Source of the DNA: Haliea sp.
Lineage (GTDB): Bacteria; Pseudomonadota; Gammaproteobacteria; Pseudomonadales; Halieaceae
NCBI GenBank assembly: GCA_016704305.1
Contig: JADJAL010000019.1
Span: forward strand, 1 to 64,000
Length of the DNA stretch: 64,000 nt
Direction: 5' to 3'
A program made the position numbers and the translations under genes. How positions within the stretch are numbered: the first letter of the stretch is position 1; every line of letters begins with the position of its first letter. Below the pieces are notes generated by a model. It searched no databases and was not told the DNA's origin. It saw only the letters and a program-made list of their open reading frames with translations. This document shows positions 54,205-62,980 of this stretch, in pieces.

Positions 54205-54981
54205 TTAATCCAGGATACCGGGGTCGGCGCGCAATTCCCTGCGCGCCATCGCCTCCCACAGGAACGGGAAGCCGTGTGCATCGGGCCGCGCGATAGCGGC
54301 GACCTGTTCCTCCGTCAGCGGCACGCCGCCACCGGCCAGTTCCACCTCATACGCGCGCATGCTGCGCCATTCGAGCGTGATGGCGCGGAGGTGGGCCTGG
54401 CGTAAATCGCGGCCGACCACCAGTGAACCGTGGTTCGCCAGTAATGCCCACTTGGCATCGCCCAGCGCCCTGGCTGCAGCCAGTGATGTGTCTTCGTCTT
54501 CAAATGTGCCGTCGTACTCGTTGTACAGCGGGAGCGGGCCATCCACGTAGGCGCCGGCCTGGTCATACACCGGCGGCACCTTGTGCAAGTTGGCCCAGAT
54601 GCCGCTGAAACGGGCGTGGTTGTGTATCACCACGTTGACCTCGGGGCGCAGCCGGTGCAGGTGCAGGTGCAGGCCCAGCGCGGGCGTGGTGTTCCATTCG
54701 CCGGCAATGATTGCGCCCGATTCATCCAGCGTCAGGATGTCGCTGGCCGTCACTTCATCCCAGGCCAGTTCCCACGGGTTGGTCAGCATCGTACCGTCGG
54801 GCAGGCGATAGGTGATGTGCCCGGCGATGTGCTCGTTCCAGCCCTCGCGAAACAACATTCGGCACATCAGCGCCACCTGGGCCTGCTCGCTCAACGGCGG
54901 CAGCAGCGGTTTGCGCCCGGGGTTGGGGGCGAAGCGTTTGACAATATCGGCGTTGATGCCTGGAATCTGTTGCACGGGCAA
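54205..54981 (-). CDS. Class II aldolase/adducin-family protein
   Basis: A 258-residue metal-dependent aldolase-type protein. Zinc ligands appear in VVIHNHARFSGIWA (H-x-H) and LLANHGSLVVGRDL (His). Other family motifs are MLFREGWNEHIAGHITYRL and TPALGLHLHLHRLRPEVN. These enzymes act on phosphorylated or oxidised sugars and sugar acids. The TauD-type dioxygenase follows. Together they suggest a small catabolic unit, but no substrate can be named. Confidence 0.88.
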   Translation of the reverse strand: MPVQQIPGINADIVKRFAPNPGRKPLLPPLSEQAQVALMCRMLFREGWNEHIAGHITYRLPDGTMLTNPWELAWDEVTASDILTLDESGAIIAGEWNTTPALGLHLHLHRLRPEVNVVIHNHARFSGIWANLHKVPPVYDQAGAYVDGPLPLYNEYDGTFEDEDTSLAAARALGDAKWALLANHGSLVVGRDLRQAHLRAITLEWRSMRAYEVELAGGGVPLTEEQVAAIARPDAHGFPFLWEAMARRELRADPGILD

Positions 54982-54997
54982 TCTCCTGCGGCAGGCC

Positions 54998-55417
54998 TTA
55001 GCGCATGAATCCGGGATCGGAATTCATGTACAGGCGGATGGGCCAGTTGGTGTTTCGGCTCAGGCGAATGACCAGGCCGTAGTTGTCCGGGTCGGTGTCC
55101 GACACCCATTCATAGGTGATTCGGGTGGGTTTGGACTCTTCCTGCGCTGGCGGCCGTTGGCCAATGACCAGTACTTCCTCGATCTCGCCGGGGCTGTTCA
55201 GTGACTTCTTCGGAATGGCCAGCGTGATCTTTTGCGTATCGGCCGTGTCGCCCTCTTCAATTTCGATAACCTCGGCGCCCACCGTGGTGTCGCGCGCGCC
55301 TTTCACGAGTTCCAGCCATCCCGTCTCGATGCCCTCGCCCTCGGATTGCGCCACGCTGGCGAGCAGGGAGAGGAAAAGCGCGGCGACCGTGGATCGTATG
55401 AGTGTATGTGAACGCAT
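54998..55417 (-). CDS. Periplasmic protein of unknown function
   Basis: A 139-residue protein with a clear signal peptide (LIRSTVAALFLSLLASVAQS), then an acidic beta-rich domain (VGAEVIEIEEGDTADTQKI, VLVIGQRPPAQEE, NYGLVIRLSRNTNWPIRLYM). I recognise no family. ATG 55417 is chosen for the signal peptide; the open frame upstream to 55558 is not needed. Confidence 0.65.
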   Translation of the reverse strand: MRSHTLIRSTVAALFLSLLASVAQSEGEGIETGWLELVKGARDTTVGAEVIEIEEGDTADTQKITLAIPKKSLNSPGEIEEVLVIGQRPPAQEESKPTRITYEWVSDTDPDNYGLVIRLSRNTNWPIRLYMNSDPGFMR

Positions 55418-55955
55418 AAAAGAACCTCGCTGTGTGCTGCCTGTTTTTGACAAAGTTGGAACGCCTGAAAGGATAGCGGAAACTCCCTCGCGAACAAGCC
55501 CGATTAATCGCCCGATGTGTCGCCCGATGCATCCGTTCCGGTAGCCGCATCGGCACATCGAAGGGCGGATGCCCGCGCTTCTCGCGCAGCCAGTTCAGTC
55601 CGCGCAGCACGCCCTGCCGCATCACCAGCCACCGCTCCAGCCGGTATTTGCCGGGAAAATTCATCAACAGCAGGCCGATCAACAACGTCAGGATGCCCTG
55701 CCCCGGCGTCAGCAGCATGATGAGTCCCAGCACCACGAGCAACAGGCCGAGTATGTTTTTGAGCGCCGCGACCACGCGCGCAAACACCGGCTCCTCGGTG
55801 CGCCAATGCCACACGACGCGTTCCTCGCGGCAAAAATAATCCTGTGGCAAACGCGTCACCACCCACGGTACCGCTATGAGCGTGGCGAGCAGCGCAAACA
55901 GCGACAGCCCGCTGGCCCACAACAGCGGTTGCTGCCAGTCTGATAGGAAATCCAT
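55257..55955 (-). CDS. PGPGW-like small membrane protein, uncertain 3' end
   Basis: Membrane helices lie near residues 10-30 and 67-100. VVLGLIMLLTPGQGILTLLIGLLLMNFPGKYRLERWLV carries the TPGQG turn typical of PGPGW-type proteins, and ends with LREKRGHPPFDVPMRLP. After about residue 150 (55505) the frame overlaps the signal peptide of the next gene and turns into low-confidence, Arg-rich sequence, so the natural end is probably before 55417 and an indel near 55500 is likely. Confidence 0.55.
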   Translation of the reverse strand: MDFLSDWQQPLLWASGLSLFALLATLIAVPWVVTRLPQDYFCREERVVWHWRTEEPVFARVVAALKNILGLLLVVLGLIMLLTPGQGILTLLIGLLLMNFPGKYRLERWLVMRQGVLRGLNWLREKRGHPPFDVPMRLPERMHRATHRAINRACSRGSFRYPFRRSNFVKNRQHTARFFYAFTYTHTIHGRRAFPLPARQRGAIRGRGHRDGMAGTRERRARHHGGRRGYRN

Positions 55956-56080
55956 GTCGCCATCCTAACACCGGTGTGTGCCAGCAGTGCTGCCAAACTT
56001 GGCACTGGTCAGTTAGCATGCGATGATCCCACGCGATGCAGCCCCCACCCGCGACACTGTGCACCCTGAAGTAATCCTCC

Positions 56081-57064
56081 ATGACTCTGACACTCTCGGT
56101 ACTTGACCAGTCCCTGGCACGCGCCCCCGACCAGGCAGGCGTTGCGCTGCAGGAAACGCTGCAGATGGCGCAGTGGTGCGAGCAACTGGGTTACACGCGG
56201 TTCTGGGTATCCGAGCACCACGCCTTTCCGTCGGTGGCTGGCAGCGCGCCGGAAGTATTGCTGGCCGCGCTCGGCGCCGCGACCCGCAGCATTCGCATCG
56301 GTTCCGGCGGAATCATGCTGCCGCACTACAGTCCCTACAAGGTCGCGGAAGTGTTTTCGCTGCTGGCCAATCTTTATCCCGGGCGAATCGACCTCGGCAT
56401 AGGCCGGGCGCCCGGTGCCGATATGGCGACAGCCGTCGCGCTGGCGACCGACGGACGCCCCAAGTTCGACGCCTTCCCGGCACTGACCGCGAAACTCAGC
56501 GAGTACCTGTGGTCGGACTCCGCGAGCCCGGTCGTCAGCCCACGTCCACCCGGGACCATTCCGCTCTGGATGCTCGGCTCCAGTCCCGACAGCGCCGTGC
56601 TGGCCGCGCAGCGCGGGCTGCCCTACAACCTTGCGCTGTTTATCAACCCGCAGGCAGATGCCCGGCTGATCGGTTGGTACAAATCACACTTCCAGCCAAG
56701 CGCAGCGCAGGCCGAGCCCTACGCGATTCTCACCCTCAGCGTGTTTTGTGCCGATTCGGAAGAGCAGGCGCACGCGCTGCAATTGACCTACGACCTGAAC
56801 CTGTTCCGTTTCTTCACCGGCCAGACCAACGGCCAGTCCATGACGCCACAGGAAGCCCTGAATTACCCGCTGGGAGCGCAGGAAAAGGCCTTCATTGCCA
56901 GCCGGGAGAACAGCCGCGCCGCCGGCACACCTGCGCAAGTGCAACACCGTATCGCGCATCTGGCCGCGCTACATCAGGCGGATGAAATCATGGCGGTGAC
57001 CAACATGTACTACCTGGAGGATCGCAAGCGCTCGTTCGAGCTGCTGCGCAAGGCGTTCGCGTAG
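56081..57064 (+). CDS. LLM-class flavin-dependent oxidoreductase (luciferase-like)
   Basis: A 327-residue TIM-barrel flavoprotein of the bacterial luciferase superfamily, single-domain type. Motifs are LSVLDQSLARAPDQAGVALQ, GYTRFWVSEHHAFPSVAGSAPE, IRIGSGGIMLPHYSPYKVAEVF, YPGRIDLGIGRAPGAD, and PLWMLGSSPDSAVLAAQRGL. This matches the YhbW/limB-like group that uses FMNH2 from a partner reductase. It is monocistronic and divergent from the membrane protein gene. Confidence 0.92.
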   Translation: MTLTLSVLDQSLARAPDQAGVALQETLQMAQWCEQLGYTRFWVSEHHAFPSVAGSAPEVLLAALGAATRSIRIGSGGIMLPHYSPYKVAEVFSLLANLYPGRIDLGIGRAPGADMATAVALATDGRPKFDAFPALTAKLSEYLWSDSASPVVSPRPPGTIPLWMLGSSPDSAVLAAQRGLPYNLALFINPQADARLIGWYKSHFQPSAAQAEPYAILTLSVFCADSEEQAHALQLTYDLNLFRFFTGQTNGQSMTPQEALNYPLGAQEKAFIASRENSRAAGTPAQVQHRIAHLAALHQADEIMAVTNMYYLEDRKRSFELLRKAFA

Positions 57065-57198
57065 CATGCACTGTGCAGGCAAGGCCGCATCGTGGCATGC
57101 CATGCGCGGTGGACAGGGGGAGTTCAGTACATCGATCGGGACAGGATTACAGGCATCAAACCGTCGATGACGGCCTGATGCCTGTGTACAGGGACGTG

Positions 57199-57756
57199 TT
57201 AGTTGCCCATTGCCTTTTTGGCATCTTCAGCCGCTTTTTTCGCCGCATCCGCGGTGGCGTCGGCGGCTTCTTTGGCGCTGTCTGCTGCATCGTCAGCCAT
57301 ATCGCCGGCAGCATCCATCGCATCGCTGGTGGCATCCCCGACGCTGTCCGCGGCATCACTCGCCGCGGCACCGGCCTCATCGGCAGCGGCCTTGACGCTA
57401 TCGCCCGCTTCGTCGGCCATATCGCCGGCGGCATCCACCGCATCGCTGGTCGCGTCTTTCGTGGCGTCATAGGCGTCGCTGGCGGTATCGCTGCCAGCGT
57501 CAGCGGCTTTCGCAGTGGCATCGCCTACAGTGGCGGCAGCTTCCTTCGTCTTATCGCTTACTGCGGCAGCAGTTTCCTTAGTTTTATCGCTCACTACGGC
57601 AGCGGCTTCCTTGGCCTTGTCGCTCACTGCCGCGGCAGCTTCCTTCACCGTCTGCTCAGTTGTCTGTACCTTTTCCTGCTCCTTTTCGCCGCAACCGGAA
57701 AGAACGAAAGCCACAAGGGCAAACGACAGTAAACCTGGCAATTTCTTCGTCATCAT
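57199..57756 (-). CDS. Ala-rich coiled-coil lipoprotein
   Basis: A 185-residue protein with a lipoprotein signal (LLSFALVAFVLSGCGEKE) and lipobox LSGC. The rest is an 11-residue-periodic Ala/Asp/Lys-rich helix (SDKAKEAAA, SDKTKETAA, then many DAAGDMADEAGDS-like units). This resembles LEA-like or apolipoprotein-like coiled coils. It is probably anchored to the outer membrane and protects or spaces the envelope; no closer function is visible. The start is ATG 57756, or the adjacent ATG 57753, with GGAG 7 bases upstream. The strong repeat also makes long open frames on the other strand. Confidence 0.8.
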   Translation of the reverse strand: MMTKKLPGLLSFALVAFVLSGCGEKEQEKVQTTEQTVKEAAAAVSDKAKEAAAVVSDKTKETAAAVSDKTKEAAATVGDATAKAADAGSDTASDAYDATKDATSDAVDAAGDMADEAGDSVKAAADEAGAAASDAADSVGDATSDAMDAAGDMADDAADSAKEAADATADAAKKAAEDAKKAMGN

Positions 57757-57885
57757 AGAGAGCTCCATAGCGTTTTATAGGTTTGTGCGGGATTTACGCT
57801 GCGTATCTCTTGCTGCGTACACAGATTATTGCAGCTGACACACAACGCCTGTGCATCGGGAGGATAGCACCCCTCTGGCCATGCG

Positions 57886-58599
57886 TCACCCGACGTTATG
57901 GTAGACGTTCTGCACGTCTTCCAGGTATTCGAGCATATCGACCAGGTTATCCAGCACCGCCTGGTCTTCCGCGCCGAGCTCTGCGCTGGTCTGCGCGACG
58001 AACTGAATATCATCCACCTCAAACTCCAGATTGGGGAACACATCCAGCAGGGCCTGCTTGGCTTTGAAATATTCCGTGTGCGGCGCAAACACCGTCACCT
58101 TGCCGCCGTCGCACTCGATATCCGTGACGTCCACATCGGCCGCCACCAGCGCCTCCAGCGCCGCCTCTTCATCGTCGCCCGCGAACACCAGGATCGCGCT
58201 GTGATCAAACAAGTGGCTGACGCTGCCCGGCGAACCCAGTTTGCATTTGGTTTTGGTGAAGCACTGGCGCACATCGCCGAAGGTGCGGTTGGGATTGTCC
58301 GTCAGGCAATCGACGATCACCACACTGCCGCCTGGACCAAACCCCTCGTAACGCGCGGTGGCAAAATCCTCGCCGCCCACGCCACGCGCCTTATCCAGCG
58401 CCTTGTCGATGACATGGGCGGGAACCTGGGCACGCTTGGCTCGTTCGATCACGCCGCGCAGCGACAGGTTCCCGGCGGGATCCGTCCCACCCTGTTTGGC
58501 CGAGACATAAATCTCGCGCGCATAGCGGCTGTACACACGCGCCTTCATATCAGAGGTCTTAGCCATCGACTCCTTGCGGTTCTGATAGGCCCTGCCCAT
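57886..58599 (-). CDS. YebC/PmpR-family protein
   Basis: A 237-residue protein of the YebC family, known as transcriptional regulators or as ribosome-associated factors for proline stretches. Motifs are MGRAYQNRKESMAKTSDMKA, NLSLRGVIERAKRAQVPAHV, YEGFGPGGSVVIVDCLTDN and NRTFGDVRQCFTKTKCKLGS. ATG 58599 matches the family start; the 12 residues upstream do not. It is a single gene. Confidence 0.93.
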   Translation of the reverse strand: MGRAYQNRKESMAKTSDMKARVYSRYAREIYVSAKQGGTDPAGNLSLRGVIERAKRAQVPAHVIDKALDKARGVGGEDFATARYEGFGPGGSVVIVDCLTDNPNRTFGDVRQCFTKTKCKLGSPGSVSHLFDHSAILVFAGDDEEAALEALVAADVDVTDIECDGGKVTVFAPHTEYFKAKQALLDVFPNLEFEVDDIQFVAQTSAELGAEDQAVLDNLVDMLEYLEDVQNVYHNVG

Positions 58600-58791
58600 A
58601 GCACTACTCCGTGGTTGGTAATTCCAGAATGACAAATCAGGGCAGCAATATAATCGCTGGGACGCACAGTATCCAGTCGGCGCAACGGGGTTTCCCCGGC
58701 TTTGCCAACCCCGCCGTTCGCTGCCCCGGTCAAACCTGTAACCGCTGCGGTCTGATTTAAATCATCGAAAATGCCGCAGTCAGGCTTCATA

Positions 58792-59887
58792 ATGAAAGCA
58801 ACTTCGGTGGCGGGAGCTGCAGGCAGCGTGAAAAAAATAATCGCACTTCTGGTCGTTGTCGCCGTGGTTGTCTTCGCGATCTGGTTCATGGGCAGGCAAC
58901 CCCCGGCACAAGTCCTGCTGCATACGGTCGGTCGGGGAATGGTGGAGAAATCCGTCTCCAACACGCGCGCCGGTACCGTTGAGGCCTGCAGGCGCTCAAA
59001 ACTTTCCATGCCCGGTGGCGGATCGTCTGGCGATGCAGGCGCAAGCCAGTGCCCAACTGCAATCGGCGCGCCATGGCGCGGAGAAAATCTGCGTCGAGGC
59101 CGACAACGCCGCGCGCGAAGCCAAGCGCCTCGACACCCTGTTGGCGCGCAAACTGGCGTCCATGGAAGCCGCCGAGTTGGGCCGCACCAAGGCGCAGGGC
59201 AGCCGCTTCGCCTGCCAGGCTGCCCGCGACGAGGAACAGGTCGCGCTGGCCAACCTGGAGATCAATAACGTCATGCTGGAAGAGACCGTCCTGCGCGCGC
59301 CCTTCGCCGGAACCATCGCGGAAATCAACGGCGAGATCGGTGAGTACGTCACGCCATCGCCGCCGGGCATCCCGACACCGCCGGCGGTGGACCTCATCGA
59401 TTACGGCTGCCTGTATGTGACGGCGCCGATAGACGAAGTGGACGCCGGTGAATTGCATCCCGGCCTGCCCGCGCGCATCAGCCTGGACGCGTTTCGCGGG
59501 GAGAGTTTCGACGGCAAACTGGATCGCGTCGCGCCCTACGTGCTGGACCTGGAGAAGCAGGCGCGCACGGTAGAAGTCGATGTCGTGTTTACCGACCCCG
59601 CCGTGCGCGAGCGGCTGCTGGTGGGTTACAGCGCCGATATCGACATCATCCTGGAAACGCACGAGGACGTATTGCGCGTGCCCACGGAGGCGGTGATGGA
59701 GAACGACCAGGTGTATCGCTACAACAGCGAGAGCGGCACGCTGGAGCTGGTTTCCATCGAGGTGGGCTTGCGCAACTGGAACTTCACGGAAGTGACTGGC
59801 AAGTTGCAGGCGGGTGATGAAATCGTGTTGTCGCTGGATGTACCGGACCTGGCCGACGGGTTGGCCGTGGTGCCGCGCGATGATTGA
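58792..59887 (+). pseudogene. MacA/HlyD-type periplasmic adaptor with internal deletion and frameshift
   Basis: Membrane-fusion subunit of the efflux system that follows. An N-terminal membrane anchor (IIALLVVVAVVVFAIWFMG) and TVGRGMVEKSVSNTRAGTVEA are in one frame. From about 59010 the protein continues one frame away with MQAQASAQLQSARHGAEK, the coiled-coil hairpin, ETVLRAPFAGTIAEINGEIGEYV (lipoyl half) and the beta-barrel. The lipoyl-domain half expected between them (about 30 residues ending in a VLLELWN-like strand) is absent, so more than a single indel has happened. The stop overlaps the ATPase start by 8 bases. Confidence 0.75.
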
Positions 59888-60566
59888 CATCAGTGGCGTC
59901 AACAAGACCTTTATCCTCGGCGACAGCACAGTCCATGCGCTGAACAATATCAACCTGCGCATCGAACAGGGAGAATACCTGTCGGTGATGGGGCCCTCCG
60001 GCTCCGGCAAATCCACGCTGCTGAACATGCTTGGCCTGCTGGATCGCCCGGACAATGGGCGCTACTTGTTGAACGGCGTCGACACGCAGTCGCTGGACGA
60101 AAATGAACGCGCCCGACTGCGCCGCGAACAGATCGGTTTTGTGTTCCAGTCCTACCACCTGATCGCGCGCTTGACCGCCAGGGAGAATGTGGAAATGCCG
60201 CTGATGCTGGCGGGCGTGCCGGCCAATACACGCCACGAAATGGTACAGGGCATTCTCGAAAAGCTGGGCATCGCCCGGCGCGCCAGCCATCTGCCTAACC
60301 AGTTGTCCGGTGGCGAACGCCAGCGCGTGGCGATCGGGCGCAGTATCGTGATGAAGCCGGCTATCCTGCTCGCCGATGAACCGACCGGCAACCTGGATTC
60401 GCGTTCGGGCGCGGAGGTGACGGAGATTCTGGAGACCCTGAACCGCGAGGGCATCACGCTGATGGTTGTGACGCACGACAGCAACATGGGCGAGCGAGCG
60501 CGGCGGCGCATACGCATGGTAGACGGCGCCGTCGCCACCGACCAACGCGATGAACAGGCGGCCTGA
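59880..60566 (+). CDS. ABC transporter ATPase (MacB/LolD type)
   Basis: A 228-residue ATPase. Walker A is GPSGSGKST near residue 40, the signature LSGGERQRVAIGRS near 141 and Walker B ILLADEPTGNLDSRSG near 163, all in the MacB/LolD form. ATG 59880 starts inside the adaptor gene (ATGATTGA overlap). It energises the two permeases that follow. Confidence 0.93.
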   Translation: MIDISGVNKTFILGDSTVHALNNINLRIEQGEYLSVMGPSGSGKSTLLNMLGLLDRPDNGRYLLNGVDTQSLDENERARLRREQIGFVFQSYHLIARLTARENVEMPLMLAGVPANTRHEMVQGILEKLGIARRASHLPNQLSGGERQRVAIGRSIVMKPAILLADEPTGNLDSRSGAEVTEILETLNREGITLMVVTHDSNMGERARRRIRMVDGAVATDQRDEQAA

Positions 60567-60568
60567 GG

Positions 60569-61777
60569 GTGCGCCTGCTCGACCTGTTGCGCTTCAGCCT
60601 GCTCGCACTGCGGCGCCAGCGCTTTCGCAGCCTGATGCTGCTGACAGCGGTCGGCCTCGGGGTCGGCGCCGTGGTGGTGCTCACCGCGCTGGGCGAGGGT
60701 GCGCGCGGTTATGTGCTGGGCGAATTTGCCTACCTCGGCAAGGACACGGTGGTGATGATACCCGGCAGGAAGGAGACAACCGGCGGCATGCCGCCCATGA
60801 CCGGCATCGCCGCGCACGACATCACGCTGGAGGAAATGGAGGTGCTGCAACGCTCCGTGCCGGGCGTGACCGATCTGGCGCCGATGATCCTGGGCAACGG
60901 GCCGGTATCGTTCAAGTCCCGCGCAAGGGACAGCGTCGTGATAGGCACCACGGCTGCATTTTTCCCGATACGCAAGCTGGAGATCGCGCAGGGCAGCGCC
61001 CTGCCCGACCTCGCCCTGGGCGAGGGTAAACAGGTCGCGGTAATCGGCCAGAAACTCAAACAGGCGTTGTTTGATAGCGACAACGCGATCGGCCAGTGGA
61101 TCCGGCTGCGCGATTACCGCTTCCGGGTGATCGGTGTGCTGGCGGGTTCCGGCGATTCTTTCGGCATGGACCTCAGCGAGGCGGTGTTCATTCCGGTGGC
61201 TTCGGCACAGGCCGTGTTCAATGTGCACGGCATGTTCCGGGTCTCGTTGAAGGTGAAAGAAAACTATGAGGTCGAAGCGGTGAAATCCGCGATCGTCAAA
61301 CAGATGCAGGCGCTGCACAACGGCGAGCTGGATGTGACGGTAGTCAGCCCCGATGCGATGCTCTCCACCTTTGACAGCATCCTGCGCGTGATGACGCTGG
61401 GCGTGGCGGGCATCGGCGCGATCAGCCTGGTGGTGTCGGGCATTCTGGTGATGAACGTGACGCTGATGTCGGTGAAGCAGCGCACGGCGGAGATTGGCCT
61501 GTTGAAAGCGATTGGCGCGCCTTCCTCGCAGGTGCGCACGCTGTTTCTCACCGAGGCCGCGCTGATCGCCGCCGCCGGCGCGCTCGTGGGCATTCTGGTC
61601 GGGCATCTGGTGGTGTTCATCGGCACGCAGATCTATCCCGACGTGCCGTTTGCGACGCCAGGCTGGGCGCTGTGGGCATCGCTAGGGCTCGCCATAGGCA
61701 CCGCACTGTTGTTTGCGTGGCTGCCGGCACAGCAGGCTGCGGATATGGAGCCGGTTGATGCGCTGGGCAAGAAGTAA
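60569..61777 (+). CDS. MacB/FtsX-family ABC permease 1
   Basis: A 402-residue permease. An N-terminal helix (MLLTAVGLGVGAVVVLTALG) is followed by a MacB periplasmic core domain (about 45-265). Three C-terminal helices (about 285-390) carry ISLVVSGILVMNVTLMSVKQRTAEIGLLKAIGA, the coupling motif. The start is GTG 60569, two bases after the ATPase stop. Confidence 0.9.
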   Translation: MRLLDLLRFSLLALRRQRFRSLMLLTAVGLGVGAVVVLTALGEGARGYVLGEFAYLGKDTVVMIPGRKETTGGMPPMTGIAAHDITLEEMEVLQRSVPGVTDLAPMILGNGPVSFKSRARDSVVIGTTAAFFPIRKLEIAQGSALPDLALGEGKQVAVIGQKLKQALFDSDNAIGQWIRLRDYRFRVIGVLAGSGDSFGMDLSEAVFIPVASAQAVFNVHGMFRVSLKVKENYEVEAVKSAIVKQMQALHNGELDVTVVSPDAMLSTFDSILRVMTLGVAGIGAISLVVSGILVMNVTLMSVKQRTAEIGLLKAIGAPSSQVRTLFLTEAALIAAAGALVGILVGHLVVFIGTQIYPDVPFATPGWALWASLGLAIGTALLFAWLPAQQAADMEPVDALGKK

Positions 61778-61783
61778 ACCGCG

Positions 61784-62980
61784 ATGCTGTTAAGCGACTG
61801 GCTGCGCTGGGTCTTTCACGCGGTGACCAACGCACGCCTGCGCAGCCTGCTGACGGCGCTTGGCATCAGCATCGGCATCGCCGCCGTAACCCTGCTCACG
61901 TCGATCGGCGAGGGCATCCGCGTCTACCTGCTGGACAGTTTTTCCTCCTTCGGCACGCGCATCATCGCTGTCACACCGGGCAAGACATCCACCAGCGGGA
62001 TGCCCGGACTGCTGACCACGATCCGGCCGCTCTCGCTCGAGGACGCCCAGCACCTGAGCATGTTGCCGCATGCCGATGCCGTGGTGCCAATGTTACAGGG
62101 CACGGCGAAGATAGAAGCGGACGAATTGCGCCGCGATACCACTGTCTATGGCGTCGGCCCCGACATGGCGAGGGCCTGGCGCTTCAAAGTCGCTCAAGGA
62201 CGCTTCCTGCCCGCCGGAGATCTCCAGAACTCACGCTATTTCGCTGTGCTGGGCTCCCGCGCCAGGGAGGAGTTGTTCCGCAACAGCAACCCGCTGGGTC
62301 AATATGTGCGTGTTGGCGGCGTACGCTTTCGCGTTATCGGCGCAATGGAAAGCAAGGGACAGCTGCTGGGGTTTGACATGGACGATGCGGTGTTCATTCC
62401 GGCAGACATCGCGATGCAGATGTTCAACAAGAATAGCCTGATGGAGATCGATGTGGTGTTTCGCGAAAGCACCACGTCCAACGAGATGCGCGACCGTATC
62501 AAGGATGCGCTGATTCGAAGCCATGGCGAGGAAGACTTCACGCTGTTCACCCAGGAAGACATGCTGGCCACCCTCGACCGCATCATGTCCATGCTGAAAA
62601 TGGCGGTGGGAGCGCTCGGCGGCGTGGCACTGGTAGTGGGCGGTGTCGGCGTCCTCACGATCATGACCACCGCTCTGCGGGAGCGCACCCAGGAAATAGG
62701 CCTGCTGCGTGCGGTGGGCTGCACGCGGGAGCAGATTCTGTGGATGTTCCTCGGCGAGGCGGTGTTGTTGTCAGGCATGGGCGGCCTGTTGGGGCTGAGT
62801 ATCGTCGCCGTGCTGGTCATTGTGCTGAACACCTTCGCCCCCGGCCTGCCGATCAGCCTGCAACCCGCCTATATGCTAGCGTCCCTTGCACTCAGTTGCG
62901 GCGTGGGCCTGGCGGCGGGCATCTCTCCCGCGATGAACGCCGCCGCGCTCGATCCGATAGAGGCGCTGCGCGCGGAATAA
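61784..62980 (+). CDS. MacB/FtsX-family ABC permease 2
   Basis: A 398-residue paralogue of the preceding gene with the same layout: LLTALGISIGIAAVTLLTSIGEG, a periplasmic domain, then VALVVGGVGVLTIMTTALRERTQEIGLLRAVGCT and two more helices. Two different permeases with one ATPase imply a heteromeric type VII (mechanotransmission) ABC complex. It ends at 62980, directly abutting the natural end proposed for the convergent gene. Confidence 0.9.
   Translation: MLLSDWLRWVFHAVTNARLRSLLTALGISIGIAAVTLLTSIGEGIRVYLLDSFSSFGTRIIAVTPGKTSTSGMPGLLTTIRPLSLEDAQHLSMLPHADAVVPMLQGTAKIEADELRRDTTVYGVGPDMARAWRFKVAQGRFLPAGDLQNSRYFAVLGSRAREELFRNSNPLGQYVRVGGVRFRVIGAMESKGQLLGFDMDDAVFIPADIAMQMFNKNSLMEIDVVFRESTTSNEMRDRIKDALIRSHGEEDFTLFTQEDMLATLDRIMSMLKMAVGALGGVALVVGGVGVLTIMTTALRERTQEIGLLRAVGCTREQILWMFLGEAVLLSGMGGLLGLSIVAVLVIVLNTFAPGLPISLQPAYMLASLALSCGVGLAAGISPAMNAAALDPIEALRAE

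Noticed and set aside
57203..57472. Coding frames opposite the Ala-rich lipoprotein
   Set aside because: They are mirror images of the repetitive lipoprotein sequence.
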